A DNA stretch of 64,000 nt from Actinocrinis sp035653575 (lineage in GTDB: Bacteria; Actinomycetota; Actinomycetes; Streptomycetales; Catenulisporaceae): assembly GCF_035653575.1 (NCBI RefSeq), contig NZ_DASRBQ010000002.1:1-64000 (forward strand), given 5' to 3'. The notes under the pieces were generated by a model. The model was not told the origin of the DNA. It did not search any database and saw only the letters and a list, made by a program, of their open reading frames with translations. Shown here piece by piece: positions 41,831-50,402 of the stretch. How positions within the stretch are numbered: position 1 is the first letter of the stretch; every line of letters begins with the position of its first letter. Both the position numbers and the translations under genes were made by a program.

Positions 41831-43096
41831 GTGGCGCCACAAACTCGGGACCGAGCACCGCGGGGGCAGGGCACGAACGTCACCGGATCCGGCCCCGGGA
41901 ACGGCGGCGCCGCGGTGGCTGGGCAGCCCACGGTCCGGCAGCCCGGGACGCCGCCGGGGGCACCGAATCCGGCCGCGGTGAGACAGCCCGCGGTGAATCA
42001 GGCTGGAGCGAGACAGGCTGTGGCGAAGCAGGCCGCGACGCAAAGGTCGGCACTCGGATCCACCGCCCTGCCCGGCGCGGCGAGCGCCGGATCGGGCACG
42101 CTCACCCTCTGGATCCGGCAGCGACGCACCCGGTCGCACCTGCGGCACCTGCCCAAATGGACCGCGCGCCGGCCCGAGCCGTTCGGCATCGGCGGCCTGC
42201 ACTGGCTGCCCGCGCCCACCGGTTCCCGCGATCCGGCGCTGTTCCTGCACGGCGGCAAGGGCATGATCCTGGCCGTCGCCGAGATCTCCCCCGGCGTGCT
42301 GCGCGGCCCCGAGGCGGGCGATCTCGGCGCGCGGCTCGGCGAGGTGCTGACCGGCGCGGCCGGCGGCCCGGTCCCGCTGACGCGGCTTCAGTTGCTCTGC
42401 CAGGTGCCGGGCCCGGCCGGCCGTACCCGCGCGTACGCGATCGCCGCTTTGGGCTATACCCCGGAGCTGGTGAACCAGGCGGCCCGGTTCGCGCAAGGCG
42501 AGCGCGGGCTGACCACGATCGCCGCGCAGGCGATGGCGGACGCGTTCGGCCGGCTCGGCGCGACCGGCACTGCCGGCGCCCGGCTCGGCCCGCTGGTGCC
42601 GCTGGACCGCGCCGCGGTGGTCTCGCTGCTGGGCGCGCTCGTGCTGCCCGGCCGCGGCATGCTCGGGCCGCGACACGGCGAGAACCCCTGGCAGCCGACC
42701 GAGATCGACGCCACGGCCCCCCGCAGCGTGGCCATCACGGGGCCGGTCGGCCCGGCCCGCCAGCCTTCGACGTGGTGGCACGCGACCGGATGGGTGAAGC
42801 GGTGGCCGCGCGCCGTGGGTGGGGTCGATGCCGCCTCCTGCGCGGCCTTCCTGCCGCCCGGAGTGAGCGGCGCGGCCTCGATGGTGGTCGGCATGGCCGG
42901 GCCGCCCGGCGACCGCGGCCCCGCGATCGCCGGCTACGTGACCGTCTCGGGGCACGACGCGGCCGAGGTGGAGCTGGCGCGGGTGGCCGCGCACGCCGCC
43001 GCCGAGGAGCGCGAGGGCTTCGTCGAGTTCTGCGACCGGCGGCACCATCTGGCTTTCGCCTACACCCTGCCGCTCGCCCTGGGCCTGCGCGGCTGA
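41831..43096 (+). CDS. Uncharacterised protein, possibly EccE-like
   Basis: Protein of up to 421 residues with a low-complexity, Gln/Ala/Val-rich N-terminus (repeats of VRQPAV/ARQAVAKQA type) and a globular part from about residue 95 (TLWIRQRRTRSHLRHLPKW, FGIGGLHWLPAP, PALFLHGGKGMILAVAEIS). The second part resembles the EccE component of type VII secretion only faintly, and no other type VII gene is nearby. No obvious signal peptide or membrane helix. The start is uncertain because no ribosome-binding site is visible. It is divergent from the LysM-BTAD gene. Confidence 0.55.
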   Translation: MAPQTRDRAPRGQGTNVTGSGPGNGGAAVAGQPTVRQPGTPPGAPNPAAVRQPAVNQAGARQAVAKQAATQRSALGSTALPGAASAGSGTLTLWIRQRRTRSHLRHLPKWTARRPEPFGIGGLHWLPAPTGSRDPALFLHGGKGMILAVAEISPGVLRGPEAGDLGARLGEVLTGAAGGPVPLTRLQLLCQVPGPAGRTRAYAIAALGYTPELVNQAARFAQGERGLTTIAAQAMADAFGRLGATGTAGARLGPLVPLDRAAVVSLLGALVLPGRGMLGPRHGENPWQPTEIDATAPRSVAITGPVGPARQPSTWWHATGWVKRWPRAVGGVDAASCAAFLPPGVSGAASMVVGMAGPPGDRGPAIAGYVTVSGHDAAEVELARVAAHAAAEEREGFVEFCDRRHHLAFAYTLPLALGLRG

Positions 43097-43104
43097 ACTC
43101 AATC

Positions 43105-43164
43105 GCAACCAAAGGTTGCACATCTCGGAGCGCTCGCCTAGAGTCATGTGCAACCAAAGGTTGC
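43105..43164 (+). promoter_or_regulatory. Two identical palindromic operators before the SRPBCC-ArsR operon
   Basis: The 15-base palindrome GCAACCAAAGGTTGC occurs at 43105-43119 and again at 43150-43164, centres 45 bases apart. Perfect symmetry and duplication mark it as a regulator site, and an ArsR-family repressor is encoded second in the operon, so autorepression is likely. Confidence 0.8.
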
Positions 43165-43173
43165 GAGACGAGG

Positions 43174-43207
43174 GCGGTGTTTCATGAAGAGCGGTGTTTC
43201 ATGAAGA
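43174..43207 (+). repeat. 17-bp tandem duplication over the start codon
   Basis: GCGGTGTTTCATGAAGA occurs twice head to tail (43174-43190 and 43191-43207). The duplication creates two ATGs. The first, at 43184, opens a six-codon frame (MKSGVS) whose TGA overlaps the second ATG, giving a possible leader peptide. Confidence 0.85.
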
Positions 43208-43683
43208 GCGGCGGCACGGAGTACGGCAGCATCGAGCGGGAGATCCACATCGAGGCGACGCCAGAGGTGGTCTACGAGGTCATCAGCACCCCCGAGCACC
43301 TGATGCAGTGGTGGCCGGACGAGGCGCAGCTCACCGCGGTGCCCGGCGCCACCGGCGTCATCGCCTTCGGCGACAGCTCGAAGCCGGACGCCCACGTCGA
43401 ATCGCTCACAGTGGTCGAGGCCGACCCGCCCCGGCGGTTCTCCTTCCGCTGGGTCTACGACAACGGCGAGACCGCGGCGCCGGACAACTCGCTGCTGGTG
43501 ACCTTCGATCTGGTCCCCTCGGGCTCGGCCGGCACGCTGCTGCGCTTCTCTGAGTCGGGCTACCGGGAGAAGGGCTGGGAGGCGGCGGTACTCGAAGAGA
43601 CCTACCGCGACCACTCCAGCGGATGGGACTACTTCCTGCCGCGCCTCGTCACGTACGTCGCCCGGCTGGCGGCGACGCGGTGA
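43201..43683 (+). CDS. SRPBCC (AHSA1-like) domain protein
   Basis: Protein of 160 residues with the START-like/AHSA1 fold: IEREIHIEATPEVVYEVIS, EHLMQWWPDEAQL, and a C-terminal amphipathic helix (WDYFLPRLVTYVARL). These proteins bind hydrophobic ligands and are often paired with ArsR regulators, as here. The ATG at 43201 is preferred because the ATG in the duplicated copy (43184) runs into a stop. Its stop overlaps the ArsR start as GTGA, so translation is coupled. Confidence 0.87.
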   Translation: MKSGGTEYGSIEREIHIEATPEVVYEVISTPEHLMQWWPDEAQLTAVPGATGVIAFGDSSKPDAHVESLTVVEADPPRRFSFRWVYDNGETAAPDNSLLVTFDLVPSGSAGTLLRFSESGYREKGWEAAVLEETYRDHSSGWDYFLPRLVTYVARLAATR

Positions 43684-44027
43684 ACGAGGCCGTGACCGCC
43701 ATAGACGACGAGCTCTGGTCGGCGGTGGGCGATCCGATGCGCCGCCGGATGCTCGACCTGCTGCTGTCTCAGGGCGGCGGCACGGCGACGACGCTCAGCG
43801 AACAGCTGCCCGTCACCCGCCAGGCCGTCGCCAAGCACCTGGCGCTGCTCGACCGAGTCGGACTGGTGCACATGTCGCCATCCGGCCGCGAGCGCCTCTA
43901 CGAAGTCGACGAAGCCCAACTCGCCCGAGCGGTCGCGCAGCTGTCGGCCGTCGGCGCCACCTGGGACGCCCGGCTGCGGCGGATCAAGCAGATCGCCGAG
44001 GCCATCCAGCGCAGCCAAGACGGCTGA
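43680..44027 (+). CDS. ArsR-family transcriptional regulator
   Basis: Winged-helix repressor of 115 residues. The motif WSAVGDPMRRRMLDLLL, the recognition helix TRQAVAKHLALLDRVGLV and the wing SPSGRERLYEV are typical of the ArsR subgroup that pairs with AHSA1 proteins. No metal-binding Cys box is visible, so the signal is probably not a metal. The GTG overlaps the SRPBCC stop. It likely binds the GCAACC/GGTTGC palindromes at the operon start. Confidence 0.9.
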   Translation: MNEAVTAIDDELWSAVGDPMRRRMLDLLLSQGGGTATTLSEQLPVTRQAVAKHLALLDRVGLVHMSPSGRERLYEVDEAQLARAVAQLSAVGATWDARLRRIKQIAEAIQRSQDG

Positions 44028-44068
44028 CCGCACCCGAACGAACTATGCACCGAGAAAGAGGTACCGGG

Positions 44069-44509
44069 ATGTTCGACATCCTGCACCGAATCGGCGTCAC
44101 CGCGTCCCCCGACGAGGTCTACACGGCTTTGACCACGGTCGACGGGCTGGCAGGTTGGTGGACGCAGGACACGGAAGGCGACGGGGAGACCGGCGGCCTG
44201 CTCAAGTTCCGCTTCGACGTCGGCGGCTTCGACATGAAGGTCCTGGACGCCCGGCCCGCCGAGCTTGTGCTCTGGGAAGTGGTCGAAGGACCGGCCGAGT
44301 GGGTCGGCACGCGGATCCGCTTCGAGCTCAAGCAGGAGGACGGCTTCACGATCGTGCTGTTCCGGCACGAGGGATGGCGGGAGCCGGTGGAGTTCATGTA
44401 CCACTGCAGCACGAAATGGGCGACCTTCCTGATGAGCCTGAAGCGGATGGTCGAGACCGGCAAGGGCGAACCCGCGCCGAACGACGTGAAGATCAGCAAC
44501 TGGCATTAG
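44069..44509 (+). CDS. Second SRPBCC (START-like) domain protein
   Basis: Protein of 146 residues with a START-like fold: FDILHRIGVTASPDEVYTAL, GLAGWWTQDTEGDGE, and MYHCSTKWATFLMSLKRMVE at the C-terminus. It resembles the first SRPBCC protein in fold but not closely in sequence. It lies 41 bases after the ArsR gene in the same direction. The ATG with AGAGG upstream is chosen; an ATG 24 bases earlier is an alternative. Ligand unknown. Confidence 0.83.
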   Translation: MFDILHRIGVTASPDEVYTALTTVDGLAGWWTQDTEGDGETGGLLKFRFDVGGFDMKVLDARPAELVLWEVVEGPAEWVGTRIRFELKQEDGFTIVLFRHEGWREPVEFMYHCSTKWATFLMSLKRMVETGKGEPAPNDVKISNWH

Positions 44510-44566
44510 GCCCTGTTTGGAAAGTCTCGTCTGGGCCGCGGCGCCTGCCACGGCGGTGCCGCTTGC

Positions 44567-45493
44567 TCAGGTGCGCCGCTTCGGTACCGGAACGCGCATC
44601 AGGTCCTCGGCGACGCGCAGCTCGCCGCTGTAGTGCTCGCGGGCCTCCCGGTAGAACGCCGCGGGGTCCTGGTAGCGCCGCGAGAAGTGAGTGAGCAGCA
44701 GCGAGCGCACCCCGCACTCGGTCGCCACCCGCGCGGCCTGACCGGCCGTCAGGTGCCCGTAGTCGGCGGCGAGCTTCGCGTCGGCGGCCAGGAAGGTGGA
44801 CTCGATGATGAGCAGGTCGACGCCCTGGGCCAGTTCGTAGACTCCGTCGCACAGGCGCGTGTCCATCACGAAGGCCACCGACTGCCCGGGACGCAGCACG
44901 CTGATCTCCTCCAGGGTGATCGTGCGCCCCTCGTGCTCCAACACGCCCCGATGCTGCAGCTCGCCGACCGCCGGACCACTGATCCCCGCCGCGGCGAGGC
45001 GGTCCGGCAGGATGCGGCGCGAGTCCGGCTCGGTCAGCCGGTAGCCGTAGGCCTCGATGCCGTGGTCGAGGCGTACGGCCGTCAGCCGGCCGAAGCTCTC
45101 GTCGGCGAGCACGGCGCGCTCCCCCTCCACGGGCTCCTCGGCGGGTTCCTCGCGCAGCACCTTCTCGGCGTAGTCGGGGTAAAGCCAGCGCAGCCGCGCG
45201 AAGGACTCCCGCCCGGAGGCCGGGTAGTGACAGTGCACCAGGTGCTCGACGCCGTCGAGCGCTATGCGGGAAAGCACTCCGGGCAGGCCGAAGCAGTGGT
45301 CGCCGTGGAAGTGGGTCACGCAGATGCGGGTGACGTCGTGCACGGAAACGCCCGCGAGCGTCATCTGCCGCTGCGTGCCCTCGCCGGGATCGAACAGGAA
45401 GCCCTGATCGTCCCAGCGCAGGAAGTAGCCGTTGTGGTTGCGGGCACGCGTCGGTACCTGGCTCGCGGTGCCCAATACCACCAGTTCACGCAT
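44567..45493 (-). CDS. rnz: Ribonuclease Z
   Basis: Metallo-beta-lactamase-fold endonuclease of 308 residues that matures tRNA 3' ends. The zinc motif THFHGDHCFGLPG (HxHxDH at 61-66) is intact, and later ligands are in AFVMDTRLCDG and LLTHFSRRYQD. The N-terminal MRELVVLGTASQVPTRARNHNG is typical (span given only as a guide). No strong ribosome-binding site precedes the ATG. It is convergent with the SRPBCC operon. Confidence 0.93.
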   Translation of the reverse strand: MRELVVLGTASQVPTRARNHNGYFLRWDDQGFLFDPGEGTQRQMTLAGVSVHDVTRICVTHFHGDHCFGLPGVLSRIALDGVEHLVHCHYPASGRESFARLRWLYPDYAEKVLREEPAEEPVEGERAVLADESFGRLTAVRLDHGIEAYGYRLTEPDSRRILPDRLAAAGISGPAVGELQHRGVLEHEGRTITLEEISVLRPGQSVAFVMDTRLCDGVYELAQGVDLLIIESTFLAADAKLAADYGHLTAGQAARVATECGVRSLLLTHFSRRYQDPAAFYREAREHYSGELRVAEDLMRVPVPKRRT

Positions 45494-45558
45494 ATTCGAA
45501 GACTAACGGCGGCCAACCTGACGGCGTATCGGATTAACCGGTGTCTGGCATGGAAACG

Positions 45559-47094
45559 TCAGAACAACGAGCTGAGCGCAGTGCCGTCCGGCGAGCCGAG
45601 CCCCGTGCAGGCGTCCCATCCAGGACCGGCCCGGTACGCGCCGTTGCTGCCCTCGACCACGTCCCGGAAGCCCGGCTGCGCTACGCCAGGTGCGACGTTG
45701 GCATACAGCTTCGGCTGCAGCAGGCCGAGCGGCTTGCCGCCGCGCTGCGCGAGCCGGCAGACCAGAGCGGCCCACAGTGGTGCTACCGCGCTCGTGCCGC
45801 CGACGACGCCGGGCTGCCCATCGACGTAGATCTGATAACCGGTCTGCGGGTCGGCGTTGCCGGCGACGTCCGGCACACCCCGGCCCGACGCCGGAACGCC
45901 CGCATTCGCCTGCCAGCTCGGCATGGTGAACGACGTCGAGACGCCGCCGCCGGTCGCTCCGCCGCTGGTGCCGTCGTTCCACACGGTCTCGCCGCTTATG
46001 GCGCCCGAGCCGTTGAGCGTAAGCCGGGTGCCGCCGCAGCCGAGCACGTGCGGGCTGGAGGCGGGGAAGTCGCAGTGCGGCGCGCCGTCCGACTCGTTGT
46101 CGCTCGATCCGTTGTCCCCGGCGGCGGCCAGCACGGTGGCCCCGAGTGCGATGGCGTCGGCGCACGCCTGGTCCAGCGCGTCGCGGGCCTGCGCGGTCCA
46201 GGAGTCCTCGGGACCGCCCCAACTGATCGAGATGGCCGCCGGGGTGGGGGTGGCGTGCGCGGCGGCGGTCACCGCGTCGACGAAGCCCTGGTCGGTGTTC
46301 GGCGCGAAGTAGACGACCTGGGCCGCGCCCGGCGCCAGCGCCCCGGCCACTTCGATGTCGAGCAGCACCTCGCCGTCCGCGCTGTTGGGGTCGCCGGTGG
46401 GGCTGTTCGCGCCGCCGTCCACGGGGACCGCGGTGACCGACGGGGTGGCCAGCCCCAGTCCGCTGAAGTAGCTGTCCAGGTCGCTCTGGGCGTAGCCGCC
46501 GCCGAGCTCGATGATCGCGAGGGTCTGCCCGGAGCCGTCGTACTGGGCCGGGAAGCCGTAGGCGGCGCCGACCTGAACCGCCGAGTACGAGGTGGCCTGC
46601 CCAGCTGCTGGCGCGAACCGGAAATACGCGCGGGCCTGCGGGCGGTTGTCGATGCCGAGGACCGCGGTCACCACTCCGGAGAGCGCGTTCGGCAGGTTCA
46701 GCTGCCCGGTGCGGTAGCGGTGCACTACTCCGTCCGGGGAGAGCGGATGCGGGCTGCGTACGAGCGAGACGGAGGTGCCGAATGCGTCGGCGAACGCTGA
46801 CACGGGCCCTTCCGCCACGAGTCGGCGCGCTCCAGGGTCGGCGTCGATCACGTCGATCCCGTGCCGGGCCAGGGTTTCCCGGACGTGCTCGACGTCGTCA
46901 GGGTCCGCGCCGTAGTGGGAGCGCAGTTCGTCGCGGGTCAGCCGGCGCAGTCCGGCGGAGACCTCGGCCGGCAGGTTTTGCCGACGCCGCAGATATAGGC
47001 TCACCTGGATGCGCTCCTGCGGATCCGCGGGTCCCAGGACCTCGGAGCGGGGCAACGGCCGGCGGTGCGAAGCGGCGAGTTCCATACTGCACAT
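45559..47094 (-). CDS. S53-family peptidase (sedolisin/kumamolisin-like) with pro-domain
   Basis: Acid serine-carboxyl peptidase of 511 residues. The N-terminal part is a pro-kumamolisin activation domain (about 25-165: IQVSLYLRRRQNL, EHVRETLARHGIDV). The catalytic domain shows the Glu and Asp in DGEVLLDIEVAGAL, the oxyanion Asp in AAAGDNGSSDN and the catalytic Ser in VGGTSAVAPLWA. A calcium-site-like Asp is near the C-terminus (FRDVVEG). There is no signal peptide at the apparent start, which is unusual for an exported enzyme; a few S53 members also lack one. An ATG nine bases downstream is an alternative start. Confidence 0.9.
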   Translation of the reverse strand: MCSMELAASHRRPLPRSEVLGPADPQERIQVSLYLRRRQNLPAEVSAGLRRLTRDELRSHYGADPDDVEHVRETLARHGIDVIDADPGARRLVAEGPVSAFADAFGTSVSLVRSPHPLSPDGVVHRYRTGQLNLPNALSGVVTAVLGIDNRPQARAYFRFAPAAGQATSYSAVQVGAAYGFPAQYDGSGQTLAIIELGGGYAQSDLDSYFSGLGLATPSVTAVPVDGGANSPTGDPNSADGEVLLDIEVAGALAPGAAQVVYFAPNTDQGFVDAVTAAAHATPTPAAISISWGGPEDSWTAQARDALDQACADAIALGATVLAAAGDNGSSDNESDGAPHCDFPASSPHVLGCGGTRLTLNGSGAISGETVWNDGTSGGATGGGVSTSFTMPSWQANAGVPASGRGVPDVAGNADPQTGYQIYVDGQPGVVGGTSAVAPLWAALVCRLAQRGGKPLGLLQPKLYANVAPGVAQPGFRDVVEGSNGAYRAGPGWDACTGLGSPDGTALSSLF

Positions 47095-47192
47095 TGATAT
47101 CCCACGCCGCGTCAGTCCGCGACCTCTGCGGCGATCGGCGTGCCGTGCGGCATATCAACACACCGTCGCGGCCCCGCCGGTTTTGCCGCAGG

Positions 47193-47222
47193 TTGACAGC
47201 TCAGACAGCACCAGACAACTAT
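47193..47222 (+). promoter_or_regulatory. Possible promoter of the osmoprotectant ABC operon
   Basis: TTGACA (47193-47198) and AACTAT (47217-47222) are separated by 18 bases, 36 bases before the TTG start. The -35 is a perfect match and the -10 is weak. Confidence 0.45.
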
Positions 47223-47257
47223 TGAGGCTTCGCAGGCCGCCCTGGTTAGGGAGTACC

Positions 47258-48523
47258 TTGATATCCTTCGAGCGGGTGACTAAAAGGTATCCGGACGGCA
47301 CCGTCGCGGTGAACGAGCTGAGCTTCGCCGCTCCGGACGGCGCGATCACGGTGCTGGTCGGCCCGTCCGGCTGTGGGAAGACCACCTCGCTGCGCATGGT
47401 CAACCGGCTGATCGAACCGACCGAGGGCCGGATCGCGATCGACGGGACGGACGTGCGCGCCCGGCCCGCCGCCGAGCTTCGCCGCTCGATCGGTTACGTC
47501 ATCCAGCACGCCGGCCTCTTCCCGCACCGCACCATCGCGGACAACATCGCCACCGTGCCGCGGCTGCTGGGCACCGACCGGCGTACCGCGCGGGCCCGGG
47601 CGCACGAGCTGATGGAACTGGTCGGCCTTGACCCGTCGCTGGCCAAGCGCTACCCCTACCAGCTGTCCGGCGGCCAGCAGCAGCGCGTCGGCGTGGCCAG
47701 GGCGCTGGCCGCGGATCCGCCGGTGCTGCTGATGGACGAGCCGTTCTCCGCGGTCGACCCGATCGTGCGCAAGGGCTTGCAGGAGGAGTTCCTGCGCATC
47801 CAGGGTGAGGTCGCCAAGACCATCCTGTTCGTCACGCACGACATCGATGAGGCGATCAAGCTCGGCGACAAGATCGCGGTGCTGCGCGAGGGCGGCATAC
47901 TCGCGCAGTTCGACTCCCCGGAGCGGCTGCTGGCCGAGCCCGCGGACGAGTTCGTGGAGCAGTTCCTCGGCCGCGACCGGGGCATCCGCCGGCTGACCTT
48001 CTACACGAGCACGGGCCTGAGCCTGCAGGAGGGCCCGGTGGTCGCCTCCGACACCCCGGCCCTCTCGGCGCGCGACGCGGCGCTGTCCGCCGGAACGCCG
48101 TGGCTGCTGATCGTGGACGCCGACCGGCGGCCGCTGGGCTGGGCCGAACCGGCCGCCCTGCCGGAGCAGGGGCCGGTCGGCAACGCCCGGCTGACCGGGT
48201 TCGGGCACTCGTTCGTCCCGGGCGCCGACTCGCTGCGCGCCGCCCTCGACGCTGCGGTCCTCTCCCCCACCGGCTGGGCGGTCGGCACAGACGCCGAGGG
48301 CAGGGTGCTCGGCGTCATCAGCCAGGAGGCCATCGGTTCGGCGATCCGCGCGGCGCACGCCCAGGCGAACACCGAGCGCGAACGCGCCGCCGAGAAGGCA
48401 GCGGCCGCCGACGAGTCGTCCACGAGCGAGGCCGAGGCCGAGGCGGCGGAAGGGACCGGCGCCGACTCCACCGGATCCGACGCGCCGCCGAGCGACGAGG
48501 TACCGCTGGAGCAGGCCCGATGA
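47258..48523 (+). CDS. Osmoprotectant ABC transporter ATP-binding protein (OpuCA/ProV-like)
   Basis: ATPase of 421 residues that powers import of glycine betaine or related quaternary amines. Walker A is GPSGCGKTTSLRMV, the signature LSGGQQQRVGVARAL and Walker B LLMDEPFSAVDPIVR. The C-terminal third (about 240-370) has a CBS-like pair that in relatives senses ionic strength, followed by an acidic Ala/Glu/Ser-rich tail. The gene starts at TTG with AGGGAG upstream. Its stop overlaps the first permease start (ATGA). Confidence 0.93.
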   Translation: MISFERVTKRYPDGTVAVNELSFAAPDGAITVLVGPSGCGKTTSLRMVNRLIEPTEGRIAIDGTDVRARPAAELRRSIGYVIQHAGLFPHRTIADNIATVPRLLGTDRRTARARAHELMELVGLDPSLAKRYPYQLSGGQQQRVGVARALAADPPVLLMDEPFSAVDPIVRKGLQEEFLRIQGEVAKTILFVTHDIDEAIKLGDKIAVLREGGILAQFDSPERLLAEPADEFVEQFLGRDRGIRRLTFYTSTGLSLQEGPVVASDTPALSARDAALSAGTPWLLIVDADRRPLGWAEPAALPEQGPVGNARLTGFGHSFVPGADSLRAALDAAVLSPTGWAVGTDAEGRVLGVISQEAIGSAIRAAHAQANTERERAAEKAAAADESSTSEAEAEAAEGTGADSTGSDAPPSDEVPLEQAR

Positions 48524-49179
48524 TCGCGGCGAGCGTCTTCGATCTGCCGAGCTACGTCCAGCACTCCTATCTCGGCCTGCTCGGCGAGCAGCTGGAGGTC
48601 TCGCTGGGCGCGACCGCCGCCGGGCTGCTGGTCTCGCTGCCGATCGGCCAGGCGTGCGCGCGCTGGCGGCTGCTCTACCCGCCGGTGCTCGGCCTGGTGA
48701 CGGTCGCCTACTCGATCCCGTCGCTGGCCCTGTTCGTCTTCCTGATCGACTACACCGGCATCACCGACACCACGCTGTTCATCGCGCTCGCGCTCTACAG
48801 CCTGTGCATCCTGGTGCCGGGCGTGGTGGACGGCATCCGCACGGTGCCGCCGGAGGTGAAGCTGGCCGCGGATGCGATGGGCTACGGCCCGGCCCGCCGC
48901 TACTTCCAGGTGGAGCTGCCGATCGCCGCGCCGACCATCATGGCGGCCGTGCGCGTGGCCACGGTCTCCAGCATCAGCCTGATGAGCATCGGGGCGGTCA
49001 TCGGGAACCTCGGCGGCTTCGGGCAGCTGTTCACCACCGGCCTGCGCTCGTTCAACCTGTCGCTGGTCTGGCTCGGACTGTTCAGCCTCGTGGTGCTGGC
49101 GCTGCTGTGCGACGTGCTGCTGCGCGGCGCGCAACGCCTGATGACCCCGTGGGCCGACCGCAGGAGCGCGCGAGCATGA
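48520..49179 (+). CDS. Osmoprotectant ABC transporter permease, first subunit
   Basis: Integral membrane subunit of 219 residues with about five helices and the BPD_transp_1 EAA-type loop (PPEVKLAADAMGYGPARRYF), which docks on the ATPase. The overlaps with both neighbours (ATGA) show tight coupling. The substrate follows from the operon partners. No binding domain is fused to it, unlike some ProW-type permeases. Confidence 0.92.
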   Translation: MIAASVFDLPSYVQHSYLGLLGEQLEVSLGATAAGLLVSLPIGQACARWRLLYPPVLGLVTVAYSIPSLALFVFLIDYTGITDTTLFIALALYSLCILVPGVVDGIRTVPPEVKLAADAMGYGPARRYFQVELPIAAPTIMAAVRVATVSSISLMSIGAVIGNLGGFGQLFTTGLRSFNLSLVWLGLFSLVVLALLCDVLLRGAQRLMTPWADRRSARA

Positions 49180-49841
49180 TCGAGTATCTTCGCCAGTTCT
49201 TCTCCGACCCGCGGTTCCAGAGCGGGTACGACGGCATCTGGCAGCGGATCGCGGAGCACTGCTGGTACTCGCTTATCGCGTTCCTGTGCGCGGCCGCGAT
49301 CGGACTGCCGCTTGCCCTGCTGACCGGCCACCTTGGGCGCGGCGACGGGCCCATCGCGGCGCTGGCCGCGGTCGGCCGTGCGATGCCGAGCCTGGGCCTG
49401 ATCGTGCTGCTCGCGGTCAAGATCGGGGTGTTCAACTTCAACGCCGCGCTCATCCCGCTGGTGGCGCTGGCCGTGCCGCCGATCCTGCTGACCACGCACG
49501 AGGGCCTGCGCGCGGTGGACCGTTCCGTGGTCGACGCGGCGCGCGGCATGGGCATGCGACCGCTGCAGGTGCTGTTCCGGGTCGAGGTCCCCTCGGCGCT
49601 GCCGCTGATCCTCAGCGGCCTGCGCACGGCGGCGGTTCAGGTGGTGGCGACCACCACGATCGCCGCGGTGATCTCGTTCGGCGGGCTCGGCAGGTACGTC
49701 GTGGACGGCCTTTCGCAGTACCAGTACTACCAGGTCGTCGGCGGCGGGTTCCTCGTCGTGCTGCTCTCGGTCGCCACGCTCGTGCTGTTCTCGGCGATCT
49801 CACGGCTGGCCATCTCCCCGGGCCTGCGCCGCAACCGTTGA
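49176..49841 (+). CDS. Osmoprotectant ABC transporter permease, second subunit
   Basis: Second membrane subunit of 221 residues. It has the same fold with the EAA-type loop DRSVVDAARGMGMRPLQVLF and a typical C-terminal motif (GGLGRYVVDGL). It shares the ATGA overlap with the first permease. Two different permeases with one ATPase match the OpuC-type layout. The corresponding binding lipoprotein is not the next gene but lies about 4.7 kb downstream. Confidence 0.92.
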   Translation: MIEYLRQFFSDPRFQSGYDGIWQRIAEHCWYSLIAFLCAAAIGLPLALLTGHLGRGDGPIAALAAVGRAMPSLGLIVLLAVKIGVFNFNAALIPLVALAVPPILLTTHEGLRAVDRSVVDAARGMGMRPLQVLFRVEVPSALPLILSGLRTAAVQVVATTTIAAVISFGGLGRYVVDGLSQYQYYQVVGGGFLVVLLSVATLVLFSAISRLAISPGLRRNR

Positions 49842-49851
49842 GGACGGCGGC

Positions 49852-50334
49852 GTGGACCCGCAGCGGGTGATCCTTCGGAAGATGACACCGCAGGAGTACG
49901 ACGCCGCCACCAAGCACCGCGAAGCAGAGTCAGTGCGCGTACTCAGCAGGCTCATGCCCGAGGACGTGGCACGAGAGCGGGTCCTGCAGGGCACGGCGCG
50001 GTTCCTGCCCGACGGTCTCGAGACGGCCGGGCACCATCTGCTGACGGCGGAGAACGGCTCGGGACAGGCCGTGGGGAACGCGTGGGTCGGGCCCGATCCG
50101 AGTCAGGCCGCGGGTGCCGCGAGCGCCGCGTGGCTGTATGACATCAACGTTTTTGCTCCCTTTCGGCGTCGCGGATACGGCGCTGCCATCCTCGCGGCCG
50201 TCGAGGAGCTCATCGCCCGCGAGGGCAGGACGGCCCTGGGATTGAACGTCGTGGGCGACAACGAGGCGGCCATCGCCCTTTATCGCCGCAGCGGCTACGA
50301 CGTGACGTCGATGACCATGCGTAAGACGCTTTAG
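49852..50334 (+). CDS. GNAT-family N-acetyltransferase
   Basis: Acetyl-CoA-dependent transferase of 160 residues. Motif A is INVFAPFRRRGYGAAILAAVEE (the acetyl-CoA pyrophosphate loop RRRGYGA), and motif B is VVGDNEAAIALYRRSGYDV. It starts at GTG, 10 bases after the permease stop with GAGG upstream, and may be cotranscribed with the transporter. The substrate is unknown. Confidence 0.87.
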   Translation: MDPQRVILRKMTPQEYDAATKHREAESVRVLSRLMPEDVARERVLQGTARFLPDGLETAGHHLLTAENGSGQAVGNAWVGPDPSQAAGAASAAWLYDINVFAPFRRRGYGAAILAAVEELIAREGRTALGLNVVGDNEAAIALYRRSGYDVTSMTMRKTL

Positions 50335-50360
50335 CGGACGCACCGTTGAGCGGACGCAAA

Positions 50361-50386
50361 ACGGCCCCCGGTTCGCCGGGGGCCGT
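50361..50386. terminator. Hairpin with TTCG tetraloop between convergent genes
   Basis: ACGGCCCCCGG and CCGGGGGCCGT form an 11-bp stem closed by a TTCG tetraloop. It lies between the GNAT gene and the conservon end, and works as a terminator in either direction. Confidence 0.8.
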
Positions 50387-50402
50387 GAAAGTCGTCGTGC
50401 CG

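Noticed and set aside
41602..43153. Long minus-strand frame opposite the uncharacterised gene at 41.8-43.1 kb
   Set aside because: The plus-strand frame has more protein-like composition; the minus frame is Arg/Gly-rich with no ribosome-binding site, and the LysM-BTAD gene starts well at 41601.
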